Of a DNA stretch of 21,139 nucleotides, positions 7,701 through 13,954 are shown one piece after another. The position numbers and the translations under genes were made by a program. This DNA comes from a virus: the IMG/VR virus record IMGVR_UViG_3300042691_003919, positions 1-21,139 of that record; one strand, written 5' to 3'. How positions within the stretch are numbered: position 1 is the stretch's first letter; each line of letters opens with the position of its first letter. Under the pieces are notes generated by a model. It ran no database searches. It saw nothing but the letters and a program-made list of their open reading frames with translations, and was not told where the DNA came from.

Positions 7701-9958
7701 CGGGTATCGATTACCTTGCTATGGGCGGTGTCGGTTTCGCTTCTTTTTCCCCCGGTGAGTTCTATGCCGGAGCCAACTCGACCGGAACCGCTGGAGCGCC
7801 CGTCTACCGTACTGCTAAACCCGCAGACTCCACCCGCTACTGGGTTGGCGGTACGGGCAACTGGTCAGACACCGCGAGATGGTCTACATCTTCAGGTGGT
7901 GCCTCTGGCGCATCGGTTCCTCGCAGCCATGATGACGTAGTGTTCGATTCCGCTTCTAATGCCACAGCCTATACCGCCACGGTAGACGCCGTGACCGGCG
8001 GAATTCGCATGAAGTCGCTCACCATTGCTGGCCCAGCATCGGGTAACGTGACGCTTGCCGGATCGACTTCGATGACCGGGATACATGGCAACGTGACGCT
8101 GCCAGCTACGGGGCTGACAAGGACGTATACCGGAGTTCTGGGCCTATCAAGCAACTCGACTGGACTGACGTTCACGACGAACGGAGTCACGCTTGCAAGT
8201 GGTATAACGATGAACGGGGTGGATTGCGGCTGGGCGCTAGGTAGTGCGTTGAATATGGGGTCGTCTCAATTAACGGTTACAAATGGATCGTTTGACTTAG
8301 CAACGTACAATTTAACTGCTGGGTCTATATTTTCTGCCTATAGTTCGCCAAGAACGATTGATTTTGATACGGGGATCACTGCACTTTCTGGTGCTACTCC
8401 TATAAATTTTGGAACGAATGAAACTGAGCGTGCAAACCTAACCATCACCGCAAGCACCTCACAAATAAACATCTCTAACACTTCTCCAACACTCATCGGC
8501 AACAATCAGACTTTCTACAACGTTGCATTCACCACTACTTCCACTGGGTCGACTGTAATCAATGGCGCAAACAGCTTCAATAATTTATCTTTTTCTGGTT
8601 TAACTGCTCAAGGTTTGAATCAAACAGCTCTTACCGCCAATCAAACCGTAACGGGCACTTTGACCTTCTCCGCTGGCACGGACGCTACCTTTCGACGATT
8701 TATCAGGTCTGATGTTATTGGCACAACCAGAACCCTAACCGTCGCAGCGTTCTCCGGGACTGATGTAGACTTCCGAGACATTTCCATAGTCGGTGCTGCT
8801 GCCCCAATCTCCGGTACTCGGCTGGGGGATGTAAAAGGCAACAGCGGAATTACATTTCCATCACCAAAAACCGTTTACGTTCGTTCAACTGGATCTGCCG
8901 CTTGGGACTCTTCTACTGGCTGGTCTGCTACAGAAGGTGGCGCAGCAGACATTACGCAGTTTCCTCTCGCTCAAGATACGGTGATTTTTCCTGCGGCAAC
9001 GTATCCATCATCCGGCAGCACAATCACCATTAGTCGAGCATACAATATTGGCACTATTGATATGTCGCTGAGAACGAGCAATACGGTGACGCTTGCAATG
9101 ACATCAACCTTTACAAATCCAGTTTGTGGAAACTTTATTAATGGAACTGGTACAACGCTAACGGGTACAGCTACGCTGACATTTGCAGGACGGGGCAGTC
9201 AGACGATTACGAGTGCGGGTAATACGTTTACGCAAAGGTTTACCGTTGATACGCCAAGCGGATCAGTGACGTTGCAAGATGCTTTTACTTCCTCCAATGC
9301 GAACACATTTACTGTTACATCGGGCACATTGAACGCTAATAGCTATAACATCACTTTAAGTGGAAGCGGTGGCGGTATAGTTTCCTCAAATACTAACGTA
9401 AGAACGATTGCTGTCGGATCGGGCACATGGGCATTGGCGGGGAACTCTACAAATGCGTGGAACGTAGGAACATCCACCAATCTCACCGTAACAGGCACAG
9501 GCACGATCAGCTTAACATCTGCATCTGACAAAACCTTCGTAGGCGGCGGTGTTGCTTACACCGACATCACGCTGAACCAAGGCGGCAACGGTGCGCTGAC
9601 GATCAGCGGCAACAACACTTTCAAGACCATCAGCAGCACGGCGGCGGGTGCCAACACCATCAACATCGGCACGACAACCCAGCGGATCACGACCTCGTGG
9701 ACGGCGACGGGTACTGTGGGTAACATCCTGACGGTCCAAGGTACGTCCGCCAGTTCGCCGGGGACGCTGGTGTTCACCGGGTCTGGAACGGCAGCGAACG
9801 TTGACTACCTAGCGATCACGGGTGTCCGGGCGTACAACCTCACTGATACTTGGTACGCCGGTGCGAACTCTACAAACAACGGTAGCTTGGGATGGGACTT
9901 CAACGTCGCCCCTGCGCCGCCCAGTGCAGGTAACTTCAACTTCTTCCTAATCTTCTAA
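4763..9958 (+). CDS. Giant five-module beta-repeat tail protein / adhesin
   Basis: 1731 residues, with AAGGTG (4752-4757) upstream. It is Thr/Ser/Gly/Asn-rich, with no membrane segment and very few Cys. Five modules of ~340 residues begin at a Trp-rich motif: RYWVGGTANWD (Y5), KTVYWNLAGAQNW (Y347), KTVYWNLAGNQDW (Y683), RYWVGGTGNWS (Y1026), KTVYVRSTGSAAW (Y1372). Modules 1, 2 and 4 end with DFRDI (311, 647, 1336) and an ITF signature. Modules 3 and 5 end with YAGANST (1001, 1698). Inside each are beta segments such as LTFNAGTSTI and FYNVSFT. The protein ends NFNFFLIF, and its stop overlaps the next ATG by one base (TAATG). An elongated beta-solenoid or beta-sandwich fibre is the likely shape. 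The fibre-island position suggests an adhesin; no enzyme motif is seen. I know RYWVGGT-type proteins only as uncharacterised phage or bacterial beta proteins. Confidence 0.85.
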   Translation: MADRYWVGGTANWDATAGTKWSLTSGGAGGQAVPTAADDVFFDAASGAVTVTLPTAQAFCRNLDFTGFTGTFAGGATANLAGSLLITSGVTFTYSGQISFTATSGAYTITTSGKTIFTIRIGSSGTSTASWTLQDALTSSGSITVDSGTFTTNNFNVTATALSSSNSNTRTINLGSSTVTVSATSPWNFGGNTNLTFNAGTSTIVCSSATTVSFVGGASGGTGVTFYNLSFTGTSAGTKTFQGVNTFNNITVSGPASAGVVQVAFGDNQTINGTLSTTGTAGNRRVWFRGVTYGIAQTLTINSAPSLTDADFRDIYVIGTAAPISGTRIGDLRGCRGITFDTPKTVYWNLAGAQNWSANGWSDTSTGTPNTNFFPLAQDTATFTNAGSVTGTITMDSAVPYTGTVDMSGRTSAMTLSIGAAQTIYGNWKNGSGTTLTTVNTLTFSGRNTQTITSAGKTFSGGITIDSYGGSVELADALNIGFPLSCLAANGTFDTKNFNVTAGSLSSSNSNVRTITLGSSTVTLSGSSAFTFADSTNLTFNAGTSTISCSSNGTNADGGGITFYNVSFTSTGTNTRTIQGANTFNDLSVTAPASAGLATLAFSANQTITGTLTCAGATAVRRIFVRSSTLGTTSTLTVGTLSATDCDFRDITIAGTAAGSSPTRAGDCGGNTGITFPAAKTVYWNLAGNQDWNATAWAPGSGGTPDINNFPLAQDTAVFDNTGAAGTITIRNDWNIGTVNASARTTAMSLVSNLTTFPSIHGNWLSGTGLAISTTGNSSLVFSGSGTQTITSNGVAFGLNISINAPRGIVELADALSFGVFDYQLSVERGTFDAVSYSVSISTFNTNFTTSRTLKMGSGTWTCSGTGSIWSATTTTNLAFYKGTANIVLSNTSALARTFAGGGLSYNKLTIGGAAGTSTLTITGNNQFSELASTKVVAHTIALGSTSTWFGKWTVTGTVGNVVTLTGSSTSHQIVGACTSGIDYLAMGGVGFASFSPGEFYAGANSTGTAGAPVYRTAKPADSTRYWVGGTGNWSDTARWSTSSGGASGASVPRSHDDVVFDSASNATAYTATVDAVTGGIRMKSLTIAGPASGNVTLAGSTSMTGIHGNVTLPATGLTRTYTGVLGLSSNSTGLTFTTNGVTLASGITMNGVDCGWALGSALNMGSSQLTVTNGSFDLATYNLTAGSIFSAYSSPRTIDFDTGITALSGATPINFGTNETERANLTITASTSQINISNTSPTLIGNNQTFYNVAFTTTSTGSTVINGANSFNNLSFSGLTAQGLNQTALTANQTVTGTLTFSAGTDATFRRFIRSDVIGTTRTLTVAAFSGTDVDFRDISIVGAAAPISGTRLGDVKGNSGITFPSPKTVYVRSTGSAAWDSSTGWSATEGGAADITQFPLAQDTVIFPAATYPSSGSTITISRAYNIGTIDMSLRTSNTVTLAMTSTFTNPVCGNFINGTGTTLTGTATLTFAGRGSQTITSAGNTFTQRFTVDTPSGSVTLQDAFTSSNANTFTVTSGTLNANSYNITLSGSGGGIVSSNTNVRTIAVGSGTWALAGNSTNAWNVGTSTNLTVTGTGTISLTSASDKTFVGGGVAYTDITLNQGGNGALTISGNNTFKTISSTAAGANTINIGTTTQRITTSWTATGTVGNILTVQGTSASSPGTLVFTGSGTAANVDYLAITGVRAYNLTDTWYAGANSTNNGSLGWDFNVAPAPPSAGNFNFFLIF
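4763..9958 (+). repeat. Five tandem ~1.03-kb protein modules, order A-B-B'-A-B'
   Basis: Module starts fall near 4763, 5792, 6800, 7835 and 8867, spaced 336-346 codons apart. Type A starts RYWVGGT and type B starts KTVY. A prime marks the alternative end YAGANST in place of DFRDI...ITF. The copies are clearly related in protein but well diverged in DNA, so the duplications are old. The pattern suggests two arrays, A-B-B' and A-B', each closed by the YAGANST end. Confidence 0.8.
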
Positions 9959-11805
9959 TGTTCGGCTTCGCACCATTTGCAGAGTTTCCCTTCTCCGACG
10001 TATCGGAAGGGGAACTTGTTGCGGTTACTGGCGTTTCTGCGACTGGACAAGTTGGGACCGCGCAAGCCACCGGCACTGCCAATGTCACGCTGACCGGGGT
10101 TTTTGCTACAGGCCAAGTCGGCTCGGTCACTATAACCGGCGACGCAAACGTCAGTCTTACTGGCGTACAAGCGACCGGGCAGGTAGGCTCAGTCACTGTA
10201 GATTTTGTCACGCCGGTGCCTGTGACAGGAGTGTCCGCCACTGGTCAGGTTGGTTCAGTCGCTGTTACCGGTGATGCCAACGTCAGTCTTACTGGCGTAC
10301 AAGCGACCGGGCAGGTAGGGTCAGTTACGGTCGATGAAGGTGTTGGGGTATCGGTTACTGGCGTACAAGCGACCGGGCAGGTAGGGTCTGTAACAGTTCA
10401 GGCCAACGCAGATGTCTCGGTAACGGGCGTCTCAGCCACCGGACAAGTAGGCTCTGTAGCGATTACCGGGACTGCAAACACCTTAGTTACGGGCGTCTCA
10501 GCCACCGGACAAGTAGGCTCTGTAGCGATTACCGGGACTGCAAACACCTTAGTTACGGGCGTCTCAGCCACGGGCCAAGTTGGTTCTGTTGCGGTTACGG
10601 GCAACGCAAATGTGTCGGTCACTGGGCTACAGGCGACAGGTAGCGTTGGGTCAGTTACGGTAGAACTAAGCATCCAGGTTCCGGTGACAGGTGTTTCTGG
10701 CACTGGGCAGGTTGGATCGGTTTCTGTAACCGGGAATGCTTCGTTTGTTGTCACAGGGGTATCCGCGCAGGGGCTGGTCGGTGGGGTATTGATCTGGGGC
10801 CTAATCGATGACAGCCAGCCATACACTTGGACCCCTGTTGGACAACTGCAACTGTGCTTTATTCTTCCGCCAACTGGGAACCCAGGGCAGCCTGTTACAG
10901 GCACTTGGACCGTTCCCGCAAATGTTTACGCCATTCGGGTTGAGGCAATCGGCAGCGGAGGAGTAGGAGGTTCTAGTGGGTTTTTCGGAGGAGGTGGCGG
11001 AGCCTACGCGCGTACCAACTACCTTGCCGTTACCCCAGGTCAAACCGTCTACTATCGAACAATTGCTGGTAATGACATTTTTGGATCTGATGATTCGTGG
11101 CTCAACGTACAGGCAAATACTGCTCCCACTAACAAGGACCATGGGGTCCTGGCAAAGGCAGGCGGTAGTGGTGTGTCGGCCGGTGGTATTGGTGGGCAGG
11201 CCTCTGCATGCATCGGTGATGTGGCCTTTTCTGGGGGTAACGGTGGCGCGTCAGCGGCTGGGGCCAACAATGGTGGCGGGGGCGGCGGTGGTGCGGCTGG
11301 TCCCAACGGCCCTGGGGCAAATGGGGGCAGCGGCTTTGGTGCCACCATTGATGGTTCGGGCGGGGGTGGTGGCGCGAACAAAGGATTTAATGGAGAATCT
11401 GCTTCAATTGCCCTTGGAACCGGGGGCAACGGTGGAAACAACCGGTTTGGGACAGGTGGCGGGGCGGCGGGTACGCAAACCGTTCTTGCCCAAGCAGGCA
11501 CCAACGGCGGAGGCGGCGGTGGCAGTTACGCCGGTTCTACAGGTGGCGACTTTAGAAGAGGCGCAAATGGAAGTGCGGACATCATTTGGACCGACACCTC
11601 CACTGCTGCCACAGCGGGTCCGGGAGCCGGGGGCGGCGGTTCGCGAGGCTTGCAGACTGGAGGCGCTGGGGCGAACTATGGAGGTGGTGCAGGCGCATCC
11701 TTTGGCCTCACGGGCTCTGGTCTAATTGTAATAACGGCACGGTATGGTGGATGGATTGTGGTAAATGACGCGCAGTCTGCCAACTGGCAAGAAGTTGTGA
11801 CGTAA
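9958..11805 (+). CDS. Tail fibre/adhesin with 22-residue repeats and glycine-rich tip
   Basis: 615 residues, coupled to the giant gene by TAATG. Residues 1-20 (MFGFAPFAEFPFSDVSEGEL) form a hydrophobic start of a kind seen in other phage tail proteins. Residues 21-281 hold twelve repeats of 22 residues with consensus VTGVSATGQVGSVTVTGxAN. After a linker (YTWTPVGQLQLCFILPP), residues ~315-597 form a glycine-rich domain. It opens TGTWTVPANVYAIRVEAIGSGG, continues GGGGGAYARTNYLAVTPGQ, then runs of up to seven Gly, and ends GLIVITARYGG. This matches the Gly-rich adhesin domains (Gly_rich_2-like, polyglycine-type) at phage fibre tips. The likely role is receptor binding at the end of a repeat-built shaft. 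Confidence 0.85.
   Translation: MFGFAPFAEFPFSDVSEGELVAVTGVSATGQVGTAQATGTANVTLTGVFATGQVGSVTITGDANVSLTGVQATGQVGSVTVDFVTPVPVTGVSATGQVGSVAVTGDANVSLTGVQATGQVGSVTVDEGVGVSVTGVQATGQVGSVTVQANADVSVTGVSATGQVGSVAITGTANTLVTGVSATGQVGSVAITGTANTLVTGVSATGQVGSVAVTGNANVSVTGLQATGSVGSVTVELSIQVPVTGVSGTGQVGSVSVTGNASFVVTGVSAQGLVGGVLIWGLIDDSQPYTWTPVGQLQLCFILPPTGNPGQPVTGTWTVPANVYAIRVEAIGSGGVGGSSGFFGGGGGAYARTNYLAVTPGQTVYYRTIAGNDIFGSDDSWLNVQANTAPTNKDHGVLAKAGGSGVSAGGIGGQASACIGDVAFSGGNGGASAAGANNGGGGGGGAAGPNGPGANGGSGFGATIDGSGGGGGANKGFNGESASIALGTGGNGGNNRFGTGGGAAGTQTVLAQAGTNGGGGGGSYAGSTGGDFRRGANGSADIIWTDTSTAATAGPGAGGGGSRGLQTGGAGANYGGGAGASFGLTGSGLIVITARYGGWIVVNDAQSANWQEVVT
10018..10800 (+). repeat. Twelve in-frame 66-bp repeats (22 residues each)
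   Basis: Eleven full 66-bp units starting at 10018, plus a shorter twelfth from 10744. The core TGVxATGQVGSV is nearly invariant. The last ~8 residues vary (TGDAN, DFVTP, DEGVG, QANAD, ELSIQ). Constant spacing with no indel suggests a regular beta-solenoid or beta-arcade shaft. Confidence 0.9.
10423..10571 (+). repeat. Perfect 66-bp tandem duplication
   Basis: 10423-10488 and 10489-10554 are identical base for base, and identity runs 17 bases into the next unit (to 10571). Neighbouring units differ at many silent sites, so this copy arose recently, by slippage or unequal recombination. Confidence 0.9.
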
Positions 11806-11814
11806 GGAACAAGC

Positions 11815-13389
11815 ATGCCATATTCAACGAACCTCAAGATCGATTTGATGGATAACGGGACAAACTCCAATTCTTGGGGAACCGTTACAAACGCCAATCT
11901 CGGCACTGCGCTTGAGCAAGCGATTGTGGGCAGGGCGGACATTTCGATGTCCAGCACCACGGTCACTTTGAGTTATACGGATACGAACGCGGCGCAGGAC
12001 GCCCGTGCGATCTACCTGAACTTGAGCGGTTCGCCGGGTGGCGCGGCCACATTGGTGGTCCCTGCGATCCAAAAGCCTTACATCGTCAAAAACGGCTCGG
12101 ATGCCCAGGTCACGATCAAAGTCTCCGGCCAGACCGGTGTGATCGTCCCGGTCGGTAAGACGGTGTTAGTTTATAACAATGGCACGGATGTCGTAACCTC
12201 GGTGGATCACATCCCGTCCTTGACGCTTGCGTCGGCGTTGCCGGTGGCGAGCGGAGGCACGGGGATCACGGCGTTTGGCACTGGTGTGGCCACGGCGCTT
12301 GGCGTCAACGTCGGCTCTGCAGGCGCGGTGGTGGTCAACGGCGGAGCGCTTGGAACGCCCTCGTCCGGTACGCTGACCAGTTGCACAGGGCTGCCTGTCA
12401 GTACAGGAATCGCAGGACTTGGCACGGATGTGGCCACCGCTCTTGCTGTCAACGTCGGCTCTGCAGGCGCGGTGGTGGTCAACGGCGGTGCTCTTGGAAC
12501 ACCGAGTTCAGGAACACTGACTAGCTGTACTGGTCTGCCGGTTAGCACTGGCATAAGCGGTCTTGGCACTGGTGTGGCTACTTTCCTAGCCACACCAACA
12601 TCGGCTAACTTGGCAGCAGCGGTGACTGGTGAAACAGGTACTGGTGCGTTGGTGTTTGCAACCAGCCCGACTCTTGTCACGCCTACACTCGGTGCAGCGA
12701 TTGCTACGTCAATTAACGGATTGGTGCTGAATCGCGGGACTGGATCTGGCGTTTCCCAAAGCGTGGCAATCGGTGGGACGGCGTTGAGTAGTGCTACTTC
12801 GGGGACGGAGAACACCGCTGCCGGTTATGGCGCGCTCAGATCGGTAACCAGCGGACAGCAAAATGTGGCTGTTGGGCAAGAAGCTGGGAAAGATTTAACA
12901 ACTGGCAGTAAAAACATATACATTGGACGGGCTGCAAATGCAAGCAGTGGCTCTGTTGAAAAAGAATATGTGTTCTGCTATGACAAAATTGGTAAGGGCG
13001 GAGACACTGCGTTTATCGGCGGCAGCAACGGCGTATACAACGAAGGCAATACTACCGCATGGCAGACTACATCCGACCAGCGTTTGAAGAAAAACATTGT
13101 TGATAACGCCGATGGTCTAGCTAAGATCGAGGCTATCCGGGTCAGGAACTTTGAGTACCGCAAATCTGAAGAAGTTGTAGGACTGCCAGCTAACGCTGCG
13201 ATAGACAAAACGGGTGTGCAGCTCGGCGTAATCGCGCAGGAAATGCTGCCCGAGTGTGTTTCGGAAACTTCGCTTGGGGTCTTGTCTGTCAATACGGACC
13301 CGCTTGTGTGGTACTTGGTAAATGCGGTAAAAGAACTATCGGCACAGGTTAAAAATCTTCAAGAAAAATTGAATCAACAAAACTTTTGA
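11815..13389 (+). CDS. Tail fibre with C-terminal Peptidase_S74 intramolecular chaperone
   Basis: 524 residues; AAGGA at 11804-11808 is six bases upstream. The N-terminus (about 1-110; DNGTNSNSWGTVTNANLGTA, AIYLNLSG) is a recurrent fibre attachment module. Residues 155-250 hold two copies of a 48-residue repeat (VNVGSAGAVVVNGGALGTPS, TLTSCTGLPVSTGI), typical of prophage fibres. Residues ~330-400 include AAGYGALRSVTSGQQNVAVG. The S74 domain begins at S420 in TTSDQRLKKNI: S420 and K425 have the Ser/Lys spacing of the known self-cleaving dyad in endosialidase chaperones. It continues FEYRKSEE and VIAQEMLPECV, then a C-terminal coiled coil (LVNAVKELSAQVKNLQEKL). By family knowledge the ~105-residue domain trimerises the fibre and is cut off before S420. 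The protein probably binds the host surface. Confidence 0.92.
   Translation: MPYSTNLKIDLMDNGTNSNSWGTVTNANLGTALEQAIVGRADISMSSTTVTLSYTDTNAAQDARAIYLNLSGSPGGAATLVVPAIQKPYIVKNGSDAQVTIKVSGQTGVIVPVGKTVLVYNNGTDVVTSVDHIPSLTLASALPVASGGTGITAFGTGVATALGVNVGSAGAVVVNGGALGTPSSGTLTSCTGLPVSTGIAGLGTDVATALAVNVGSAGAVVVNGGALGTPSSGTLTSCTGLPVSTGISGLGTGVATFLATPTSANLAAAVTGETGTGALVFATSPTLVTPTLGAAIATSINGLVLNRGTGSGVSQSVAIGGTALSSATSGTENTAAGYGALRSVTSGQQNVAVGQEAGKDLTTGSKNIYIGRAANASSGSVEKEYVFCYDKIGKGGDTAFIGGSNGVYNEGNTTAWQTTSDQRLKKNIVDNADGLAKIEAIRVRNFEYRKSEEVVGLPANAAIDKTGVQLGVIAQEMLPECVSETSLGVLSVNTDPLVWYLVNAVKELSAQVKNLQEKLNQQNF
12277..12564 (+). repeat. Two 144-bp in-frame repeats in the S74 fibre
   Basis: Units 12277-12420 and 12421-12564 encode 48-residue copies differing at only a few residues (GTGVATALGV versus GTDVATALAV, IAGL versus ISGL). 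A partial third start (GTGVATFLA) follows at 12565. The DNA differs mainly at silent sites in the second half. Confidence 0.85.
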
Positions 13390-13401
13390 AGGATGCTTTG
13401 T

Positions 13402-13536
13402 ATGATTACTCATATTGAAGCAAGTTGTGGGGTTAGCTACTCATCTCTTATAACTCCCCTGCTTAAAGCGGTTCAGCAGCTAAAGGAAGAGCTAGTAGAA
13501 GCAAAGGCCCGTATCGCAGCACTTGAACAAAAGTAA
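13402..13536 (+). CDS. 44-residue ORF resembling an S74 C-terminal helix
   Basis: ATG at 13402 with GAAGGA (13388-13393) eight bases upstream; stop TAA at 13534-13536. The product begins MITHIEASCGVSYSSLITPL and continues as a charged coiled coil ending ARIAALEQK. Its SLITPLLKAVQQLKEELVEA lines up with PLVWYLVNAVKELSAQVKNL at the end of the fibre just upstream, so it looks like a second copy of the last S74 helix. It is also in the same frame as the fibre, separated only by TGA at 13387-13389 and four codons. It may be a remnant of a replaced fibre end, a separate small subunit, or a read-through extension. The Shine-Dalgarno site favours independent translation. Confidence 0.65.
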   Translation: MITHIEASCGVSYSSLITPLLKAVQQLKEELVEAKARIAALEQK

Positions 13537-13538
13537 CC

Positions 13539-13724
13539 ATGAAAAAACAAGCCAAATCCAAGGTCAATGCCGCAGGCAACTACACAAAGCCAAGCATGCG
13601 TAAGGCATTGTTCTCCAAAATCAAAGCGGGCACCAAGGGCGGTGATCCGGGGGAATGGTCCGCGAGAAAAGCACAGCTTTTGGCGTCTGAGTACAAGAAA
13701 AAGGGTGGGGGCTATACTTCATGA
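13539..13724 (+). CDS. Small basic phage protein (KVNAAGNYTKP family)
   Basis: 61 residues, very basic. KVNAAGNYTKPSMRKALF, KIKAGTKGG and GEWSARKAQLLASEYKKKGG are a pattern I recognise from many phage and marine-virus genomes, always as a short protein of unknown function. It starts two bases after the preceding stop, has only a weak ribosome site, and overlaps the next gene by ATGA. The KGG end echoes the small proteins at 476-921. Confidence 0.85.
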   Translation: MKKQAKSKVNAAGNYTKPSMRKALFSKIKAGTKGGDPGEWSARKAQLLASEYKKKGGGYTS

Positions 13725-13951
13725 AAGCCCCTCAGCAGTCGCTCAAAGACTGGACGTCGCAAAAGTGGCGCACGTCAGACGGGAAACCCAGTAAGGGCAA
13801 AAAGCGATATCTGCCTGATGCTGCGTGGGGCGCTCTTTCACCGGGGGAAAAAGCAGCTACTAACCGCGCCAAGGCCAAAGGCAATGCCCAAGGGAAACAG
13901 TTTGTGAAGCAGCCTAAATCAGTCGCAAAAAAAACCGCAAGCTACAGGTGA
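13721..13951 (+). CDS. Small basic phage protein, DUF5872-like
   Basis: 76 residues, strongly Lys-rich. SLKDWTSQKWRTSDGKPS, KRYLPDAAWGALSPGEKAAT and RAKAKGNAQGKQFV are the conserved pieces of a short family that I remember as DUF5872. It is found in phages and giant viruses; its function is unknown. The end QPKSVAKKTASYR is basic. It could bind nucleic acid (inference from charge only). It overlaps the upstream small gene by ATGA and ends three bases before the nozzle start. Confidence 0.8.
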   Translation: MKAPQQSLKDWTSQKWRTSDGKPSKGKKRYLPDAAWGALSPGEKAATNRAKAKGNAQGKQFVKQPKSVAKKTASYR

Positions 13952-13954
13952 TCC

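Noticed and set aside
10018-10800. Regular direct repeats resembling a CRISPR array
   Set aside because: The units are contiguous in-frame 66-bp coding repeats with no unique spacers and no cas genes.
11271-11380. G-rich stretch as a G-quadruplex
   Set aside because: The G runs come from glycine codons and lack regularly spaced GGG tracts; nothing beyond coding need explains them.
12207-12815. Minus-strand ORF of 202 codons
   Set aside because: It is the antisense of the repeated S74-fibre region; its Pro/Val-rich repeats simply mirror those of the real gene.
3337-13389. Diversity-generating retroelement target in a fibre gene
   Set aside because: There is no reverse transcriptase and no near-identical template copy with adenine-specific differences; the repeats found are tandem duplications.
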